This document shows, piece after piece, positions 58,419 to 64,000 of a stretch of 64,000 bases of DNA; positions within the stretch are counted from its first letter, which is position 1, and every line of letters starts with the position of its first letter. Source of the stretch: Polychytrium aggregatum. Lineage: Eukaryota; Chytridiomycota; Chytridiomycetes; Polychytriales. Below the pieces are notes generated by a model. The model was given only the letters and a program-made list of their open reading frames with translations, was not told where the DNA came from and made no database searches. Location of the stretch: positions 806,001 to 870,000 of the forward strand of contig NW_026516215.1 in the NCBI RefSeq assembly GCF_025602895.1, read 5' to 3'. A program made the position numbers and the translations under genes.

Positions 58419-59288
58419 TTACAGTCTATCCAGAAAGAAACGGGACACTTCCCCTTTCTGGCTTCTGAAGCCCGCTGACTGACTTGTAGGCCCAGCGGGT
58501 AGGCCATGGCATTGCACTCCTGTCTTCGTTGGCAATCTCTTTGTTTTGGTTGGTTTCGGGAGCATGGTCTTGAATACACCCGGCCGATCTCCTGTGGCGA
58601 TGATCGACTGGCATACCGAGATCATGTTCCTGGCTGCATTGATGTCTCGACCCCACAGCGTATGGCAGCTTGCACAGCTCCGTACATAATGTGGTTTCTC
58701 GATATCAAGATACTCGGGTGACTCAAGTCGCTTGAATTCCCGGCAATGTGAGTACACCTGGGACGTGTTGAACTCGTTCACCGAGCACACATGGATCTTG
58801 GAGACGGATCGGTCTGGTGGGCCTCTCTGGTGGTGGTGGAACTGCTCGAAATACTTGGCAAACCTGAGTCTCCTGGGACTGGAAGTATATCCCTTCCCCT
58901 GTTTCCAGGATGCATTCCCAAAGGCAATCACCACTTCGGTCTCCTTTGGTGCCTGGTCGATGACTTGCTTGCACATCTCGTGGACGGTGCGCTGTCGCTT
59001 GCCGTAGAGATCGAGTCGCTTGAATCGCCGTCGCCGGGTCAGGCTGAAGTGCAGCTGTTTCTCCAGCATGTCTCCATCGAACACATGGCGAATGTATCGC
59101 AGGAAGGAAGCCACCCCAGGGATCTTGGGACTTGGTGTGGTGCTCATCCATTCCTGCAGACCAAGGGCCTTGTGGGTGCTCTGGATCCACTTCATCACCT
59201 GGGTGGTGACTTTAGCTTGGGAGCCATCAGTGCGAGAAAATAGCGACGATGGCTGGTTCTGCCCTTGGGGAAGAAAGAATCTCCTCAA
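58419..59288 (-). pseudogene. Fanzor (eukaryotic TnpB-like RNA-guided nuclease), C-terminal part, decayed
   Basis: A 289-codon open frame without a proper ATG start. It reads FLRYIRHVF ... YGKRQRTVHEMCKQVI, then VVIAFGNASWKQGKGYTSSP, VNEFNTSQVYSHCREFKRLE, YVRSCASCHTLWGRDINAAR and NM. This is the layout of the Fanzor/TnpB RuvC-II to RuvC-III region with its zinc ribbon. The RuvC-III Asp is residue 215 (codon 58646-58644). Glu172 in VNEF sits 48 residues after the GNAS site that lacks a Glu, in line with the shifted RuvC-II glutamate reported for Fanzors. Signs of decay: the first zinc ligand is Tyr (YSHC), a stop or frameshift separates it from the upstream DAFLDLN segment, and no RuvC-I GxDxG motif was found. 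The stop codon uses the flanking TA, so the frame covers the whole element end. Confidence 0.8.
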
Positions 59289-59360
59289 AACCAGCGCATT
59301 TTGGGCTGGCAGAGATGTTGTTCACAGTGGCGTCCTCGATTCAGATCCAGAAACGCATCG
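58422..59360 (-). mobile_element. Fanzor-carrying transposon remnant (copy C)
   Basis: The element end lies next to TA (58420-58421) and reads CAGTCTATCCAGAAAGAAAC then GGGACA. The Fanzor frame runs on the minus strand toward this end and reads straight through it. Similarity to copy D extends to about 59360, with DAFLDLNRGR encoded near 59360-59331, so the element continues beyond the intact frame. No opposite end was found before 59790, where TFIIIA begins, so the other side is truncated or too decayed to see. Confidence 0.75.
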
Positions 59361-59786
59361 CTCGCTCAATCAGTCGTGGGAAAACATCTTGTCAAGGTGA
59401 GTCTTGCCCGATAGCCAAACGATCATGTCATCTCGCTGACACACAGCCACGCTTGACTAGGTTTCCAACCAGAGAGATTCAGACGGTGGTGGTTCTTGTC
59501 CGCAATCGGAGTGGAGCTTCCAACAATGATACAATTGGTCATTCCTCCACACCAATTGCCCACCACCACCGTCAATCGGCTCAAGGTGATACCAAATGCC
59601 GTCAACCGACCATGGCCGGATTCCAACTTTTGCTGCATCTTGGTCTACAGCGTGTATTCATATTCGAGATGAGCAGCCGCGAGGGGGACGGAAAAAATTG
59701 ATAGTGATGGTCATGGAAGTGGTGTGGTATCCCGGTTTTCCGAATAGTATAGATCATGCCAACATAGATAGCGAAGGCAGGGTGCT
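59289..59786. other. Decayed 5' side of the Fanzor element and TFIIIA 3' flank
   Basis: Holds the DAFLDLN segment (59360-59331, minus) and a 71-codon minus-strand frame at 59423-59638 with no recognised domain. The latter may be older transposon sequence. No other feature supported. Confidence 0.4.
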
Positions 59787-61975
59787 TCAGGAGAGCGGCG
59801 TCTCGCTGGTCTTGCTCTGGCTGGACCGCCGGTGCCAACCTTTGTGCTCGGGCCAAATGATGCTCTCATCCCAGGCCATATTGACGCCAAAGTAGTCATC
59901 TTCTTCGCCCTCATCCAGATTCTCGCTTGTGCAGTCGCTGAACTCGTCGGTCCTGCCGTCTCGATCCAGTCCAAACTCGCTTGCATCATCGTAATCATCT
60001 TCATCTTGTTCATCAGGGATGTGGCTCTTGCCATCGAGCCCATCCCACTCCGGGTGTGCTGCCAAAATGTGCCGCTGGAGGTCGTAGTAGCGTGAAAACT
60101 TGAGTAGGCAGTCCTGGGCATAGCAAGCAATCGTCCTTCTGGGGTGCTTGACCATGTGGTGGCCCGTCAGTTCTTCCCGAAACGAGCCGGGCCCGGTGTA
60201 GTCCGAACGGCGTTTCTTTGGTGTGAGTTGGCCCTGTGAGATTGAGATGGATGGCATGAGGGAAATGCAAGCGCCAGCTGCTGGAACACAGCCCAAGCAC
60301 TGAGTGATGGACATCTTGGGCAACTCAGAGGCGACAACATACACTCGCACTCTCAAGAGCATGTCGCTTCTGATGCCGAGCCAGGGTCTCTCTGCGGCTG
60401 AAGAGACGGCCACATCCATCGACGGGACACTTGAACTCCTTGAGCCGTTCGTGTGCAGCCTTGACATGGGTGTCGCGGCTCTTTTCCTGGGGTTCATGGT
60501 GCGTTGATGCACATCACATGGAGTGTCAGTGGTGCCGGAGGATAATCGTAGGTCGACCTCGCAAGAAACACTCTTGCTTTGGTGTCGTGCCAGCGCTTGT
60601 CTATCGCTCGTTCCCGGATGCAGCCTTCCCGTCCATATGGCTGATACCAATCGGGCGGCGGCATCAACGGCCGCTTGCCTTTGGTCTCCCCACAGCGCCA
60701 CAGAGATTGGCCTTGGCCTTGACCTTGGCTGCACTCCCTTGCACATGCACTTACCGTGACGTATTCACGATCGCAGTCCGCCCATGTACATTTGAACTTT
60801 TCTCTCGTTCGCTCGTGGACAAGCATATGAGCGGCCAAGACTTTTCTCTGCGCAAAGGCTCGATTGCAGATTGGGCAGACTACCGGATGGTCGTCTCGAA
60901 GATGGGCTTGCAGATCCACATACCGCCTGAACTCGCTCTCGCAGTCATCGATTCCACAGCGGTATCGCAGCCTGTCTGGATCGAGTGTTTCGCAGGGGCG
61001 TTAGATCCATCGCCATTGAAAGGCCGTCTCCTCCTCACCAGTGGGCTGTGCATTAGCCTTGAGATGGCCGCGGACAAGTGCAGTTCTAAATCGACCTACC
61101 TGAGTGAGTGTGCATATGTGATTTGAGCTGCGAGGAAGTCTTGAAGCTTTTGGTGCAGTCCTTGTGCTCGCATATGAACGGATTCTGCCCTGTGTGAACT
61201 GTCATGTGCTTTCGGAGCTGATGGTGCTTCGAGAATGCCTCCGAGCAGCCTTCGAAGGAGCACTGCAGATCGGAGCCAGAGGAGGAGAGGCTGGGCATTG
61301 AGCATTTGGGTATGCGGCGCAGGTTGGCAAGTGCAGAGACAGGATGTCTCCAGGCGATGCAGTTGATCGAAACCATCCAGCTCGCCGGGCGGGACCCATG
61401 CAGCCGTGGCGACACATTGCATCGGGGCACCTCGGGCCGTAAAGCCGATGGCTGCCAGGATGAGGAGCCGACAGCTCCAGTCCGGAGACTTACTTCGTAT
61501 GGCTTGGGCTTTTCATGGGTCTGGTAGTGCCGCTTGAGATGGCAGTTGGTCGGAAACGACCTTGTGCAGTCTTGATAAGTGCATTTGAAGGGACGCCGCT
61601 CCTCCTGGTTGTCGAGATGCGACAGAGCATGGACGGCAAGATGCTCGGACCGGCCATAGCGCTTGTCGCATCCCGGATGCTGGCACGCATAGGGTCGCTG
61701 GAGAACATGCAGCAGTACGAGGGTCAGGTTGGCAGGCACCCCCCGATGAGCAGCGAAGCTGGATTCTGAACTCAGCTAAGCTTGGGTTGCTCGATGGCGC
61801 TCGCCAGCACAAGGATACCACATGGAGATAACATCTGCTGCTAGCCCGACAGCGAATCCCTTCCGTTCAATGGGTCGGCGGCAGTGCTCCGTACCTCGCC
61901 CGTATGGGACCGGTGATGTCGCTCCAGCTTGGCGGCATTTTTGAAGATCTTTGGACACTGGTCGCATTGATGCAT
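59787..61975 (-). CDS. Transcription factor IIIA, ten C2H2 zinc fingers (9+1)
   Basis: Six exons (61975-61895, 61697-61494, 61262-61100, 60975-60755, 60486-60343, 60233-59787) give 419 residues. Nine consecutive C2H2 fingers run from residue 4: CDQCPKIFKNAAKLERHHRS, then RPYACQHPGCDKRYGRSEHL, through to FKCPVDGCGRLFSRRETLAR. Finger 7 has the short CPIC spacing. A tenth finger (CYAQDCLLKFSRYYDLQRHI) follows after a spacer of ~45 residues containing TPKKRRSDYTG. Nine clustered fingers plus a separated tenth is the arrangement described for fission yeast TFIIIA. The tail is acidic. TFIIIA binds the internal control region of 5S rRNA genes and recruits TFIIIC for RNA polymerase III; it may also bind 5S rRNA. 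All Cys/His ligands appear present. The exon 5 donor (GTATGT, 60342) was picked over a nearby GTGCGA for phase. Confidence 0.9.
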
Positions 61976-62292
61976 GGCTGTCTCGGTGGGTCTCTGGGTC
62001 GATCGGCGGGTCTCTGGGTCGATCGGCGGGTCTCTGGGTCGATCGGTGGTGGCTCACTGGCAAGCTGGCCTTGCACCGGCAAGCATGCTCGCTGGGTTGG
62101 CCCCGGGCAGACCTGCGATGCTGGAGAAAGGGACAGCGAGACCGGACTGGAGAAGGCGAGCCAAGGAAAAAATCAGGCCTGTTCTGGATGATGCGCAGCA
62201 TCTCAAGCCCGACTGTTCTTTGCCCCGATCGCCTCGCCCACCACGATCCTCACGATCAAGTCCTCCCCCCTGCGACGACAGTGGCTGCAGCA
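61976..62292. promoter_or_regulatory. Divergent promoter TFIIIA / coiled-coil gene
   Basis: 317 bases between outward-reading starts, containing a 20-base triplicate at 61991-62049. Confidence 0.45.
61991..62049 (+). repeat. Three tandem 20-base repeats (TCTCTGGGTCGATCGGCGGG)
   Basis: Three nearly perfect direct copies starting 16 bases upstream of the TFIIIA ATG, so within its promoter or 5' UTR. Each copy contains a CGATCG palindrome. Confidence 0.9.
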
Positions 62293-62782
62293 ATGGCCGA
62301 GCCGCTTGGACAGACCAGCACTGCGAACGGCCTTGAGCAGACAGAAGGTGCGCTCGGAGGCCCGCTTGAGACGCTCTCGAGCGTGCTCTACCAGATTGAC
62401 CAAGAGATTGTCTCGCTCTCAGACGAATCCGACCAACAGTGAGTTTTGCCTATGCCTGGCCAGCTATATCGTCCCATCAAAATGCCGTTCTCCGGCAGAC
62501 GTTCTTCTCTAGTCGGTGTCGCATTGAATGCCGCTTGCCAGACCGTCTGGCTCACCGACAGGCTGTCTCGTTTCCTCCCAATCCCCTCACACCGTCGAAT
62601 CCAGGTTCTTCTATTCCACCCTTGTGCGGCTCCGGGAAGAGCTTCAACAAAAGTCCAAGCAGCTAACCGAGAGCGAGATTGAATACGAGTCGAATCAGAA
62701 AGCCCTTGAGCGACTGCGGGCCAACGTGAGCCGGTTCCAGGCCCGAGCAGAGGAGCTCGAGCGCTCGTCGGCATTGCAATGA
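62293..62782 (+). CDS. Small coiled-coil protein (107 residues)
   Basis: Two exons (62293-62438 and 62605-62782) join in phase to 107 residues. The second half is a continuous amphipathic helix with heptad leucines (FYSTLVRLREELQQKSKQLT, then YESNQKALERLRANVSRFQA), ending ELERSSALQ. The first half is acidic and polar (LYQIDQEIVSLSDESDQQ). It looks like a subunit of a coiled-coil complex such as a Mediator, kinetochore, BLOC-type or centrosomal assembly. I cannot place it in a family. Divergent from TFIIIA. Confidence 0.7.
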
Positions 62783-63219
62783 AAGTCATCGCTGGAAAGG
62801 GCACGTCTTGGCTGATCGAGCGCTCCAATGGCTGCATGGCTCTGTATTGGGCTGTGGCCGGAAGCACGCTTCGATGCCACATCTAGATGGGTGCCCAAGT
62901 TGAAGCCCTGTTTCTTTATCCAACAACTGCAAGACCAAAACGTATCGCCAACTAGCATGCAGCCATCGAAGCGGGAGTGGCCTGCATCTCGGAATCGACA
63001 ACGTGTGTCAGATGTCCTCTCATCTCGCCAAAGGCTGGCTGGCTGAGATTTGGATATCATCCTCATCCTCATCTTCATCTTCATCAGCCATCGCCTCTCA
63101 GTCGCGGCTTGCGAGGACAAGCAATGCGCTCCAGCATTCGCAACAGCAAAACAACTGGCTGTGCAATCTACCGCTTTATCGCAATGACTCTGCAATAAAA
63201 AAACTACAAGGGATGCCTC
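62783..63219. other. Convergent 3' spacer
   Basis: 437 bases between the converging coiled-coil and Trs23 stops. CTCATC/TTCATC tandem runs occur at about 63055-63090, and an AATAAA-like signal lies at 63193. No gene seen. Confidence 0.5.
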
Positions 63220-63867
63220 CTAAACGGACGACTTGATGATCTTTTGGATATTGGAGTCGAACAGCTCGGCACGAATGGGCATGTCGGGGTTGTAGAACGG
63301 GTTCTTCATGGCATAGCTCGAGTAGCAGTCGTAGATGCGCCGCATCACGACGTCGACGTTGGCCTGGATCAGATCGGTGGCGACCAGGAACTTGGTCCCT
63401 GGTGTTGAATTGGCCCCAGCAGCGGTTAGAACGTCATGAACCGCTCACTCACACACACTCTCGCTCACTGGCACAACGGTCTGGGGAGGTCGAGGCGGGG
63501 CAGCTGGCAGTAGGAGTTGGACATGTGCCCCGCAGGCGACGGGACGACTTACCCGTTAGTGTCTGGAAGCAGTGAAATCGAAATGAATCGGCCTCCAGAA
63601 CCTCGATTCCAGACCCCTCTGAATTGACGGGCGACAATCTTGAGGTGATTGCGTGGACGCTGGCAGAGAGGGTTTGGACGGTGGGGTGAGCGGGCAGTTG
63701 GAGGCTGTCCCTGCGATATGGCCAGCGACGGTGGGAGCACGTTACCCATGAAAAGTGCCTGCCAGGACCAGATATTCGTTGGGGGTGATGGTGGCGAGGC
63801 CGTCGCTAAAATCTTTTTGGTAGATCAGCCCTCCGGCCTTGCTGATGATGTACAGCGAGTGGATCAT
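63220..63867 (-). CDS. TRS23: TRAPP complex subunit Trs23/TRAPPC4, short form
   Basis: Three exons (63867-63746, 63659-63553, 63398-63220) give 135 residues. The longin-type fold reads [20 protein letters not shown], then [40 protein letters not shown] (both junctions fall inside conserved strings) and [20 protein letters not shown]. These match TRAPPC4/Trs23 ([21 protein letters not shown] and NPFYSLEMPIRCELFD in the animal protein). It is a core subunit of TRAPP, the Rab1/Ypt1 exchange factor acting at ER-Golgi and Golgi steps. At 135 residues it lacks the PDZ-like insertion between beta strands that makes the human and budding-yeast proteins about 219 residues. Ends KIIKSSV. Confidence 0.9.
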
Positions 63868-64000
63868 GGCGATGTGAGGATGCTGTTGAACAGAGTGCGC
63901 GGGGCCAGACCGAACAGGCGACTGCCGGAATGCATCTCTCCCTGGTCTCGCTCTCGCCCCGCTCGCGCCTCGCCGGTCCCTCGCTGCTCTCGCCACTCCT
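63868..64000. other. Trs23 upstream region to window edge
   Basis: 133 bases, Arg/Ala-coding by chance in the Trs23 frame. Likely promoter or 5' UTR. Confidence 0.4.

Noticed and set aside
59423-59638. 71-codon frame considered as the Fanzor N-terminus
   Set aside because: No RuvC-I motif or TnpB helix-turn-helix features, and a gap with stops separates it from the Fanzor frame.
1-64000. tRNA, 5S rRNA and other RNA genes
   Set aside because: Scanning by eye for GGTTCRANNCC B-boxes with a matching A-box found no convincing case; a tRNAscan/Infernal run would be decisive.

Overview
This 64 kb window is nuclear DNA from a fungus. Nearly every gene is split by short introns with GTAAGT-like donors and YAG acceptors, often with a CTAAC or TTGAC branch site. 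Gene content is fungal/eukaryotic: NuA4 subunit Eaf7, TFIIIA with a 9+1 finger layout, CDK8, a MAP kinase kinase, Dicer and TRAPP Trs23. An LRRC49-like protein, normally linked to tubulin polyglutamylation and cilia/flagella, together with a Fanzor-bearing transposon, points to a zoosporic fungus, probably a chytrid. That placement is inference. DNA is GC-rich, with many simple repeats concentrated in introns and intergenic stretches.

Layout. 1-654: 3' end of an unknown gene (+). 1465-3118: PNRC/Edc1-like decapping-activator-type protein (+). 5715-8744: unknown conserved-looking protein (-). 9547-11163: Eaf7 (-), with a giant hexanucleotide repeat in its first intron. 11555-13104: ABHD11-type hydrolase (+). 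14951-19902: Ulp2/SENP6-7 SUMO protease (+). 21206-22754: NOL1/NOP2/Sun RNA methyltransferase (+). 23130-27218: LRRC49-like (-). 27613-28171: small unknown gene (-). 28765-29042: MITE with TA target-site duplication. 29097-31229: MINDY deubiquitinase (-). 32222-37777: ABCC transporter (+). 37989-40760: Dicer without helicase (-). 41061-43372: PAS protein (-). 44351-46915: single-pass membrane protein (-). 48214-50386: MAP2K (-). 51850-52788: small four-helix membrane protein (+). 53764-56000: CDK8 (-). 57064-57468: tiny three-exon secreted-type protein (-). 59787-61975: TFIIIA (-). 62293-62782: small coiled-coil protein (+). 63220-63867: Trs23/TRAPPC4 (-).

The most unusual region is 56.4-59.4 kb. 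It holds a decayed Fanzor (eukaryotic TnpB/OMEGA-type nuclease) element at 58422 to about 59360, a shrunken sibling at 56473 to about 56796, and a MITE copy at 57946 to about 58145. All of these, plus the MITE at 28765 and a lone end at 5182, share one ~26-bp terminal sequence next to a TA dinucleotide. This suggests that one Tc1/mariner-like transposition system moved both the Fanzor carriers and the MITEs.

The host genes are housekeeping and regulatory genes with no operon logic. Recurring themes are transcription and chromatin (Eaf7, CDK8, TFIIIA), RNA metabolism (PNRC-like, NSUN, Dicer) and SUMO/ubiquitin removal (Ulp2, MINDY). Exon joins were derived by hand from splice signals, reading-frame continuity and family alignment from memory. 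No search was run.
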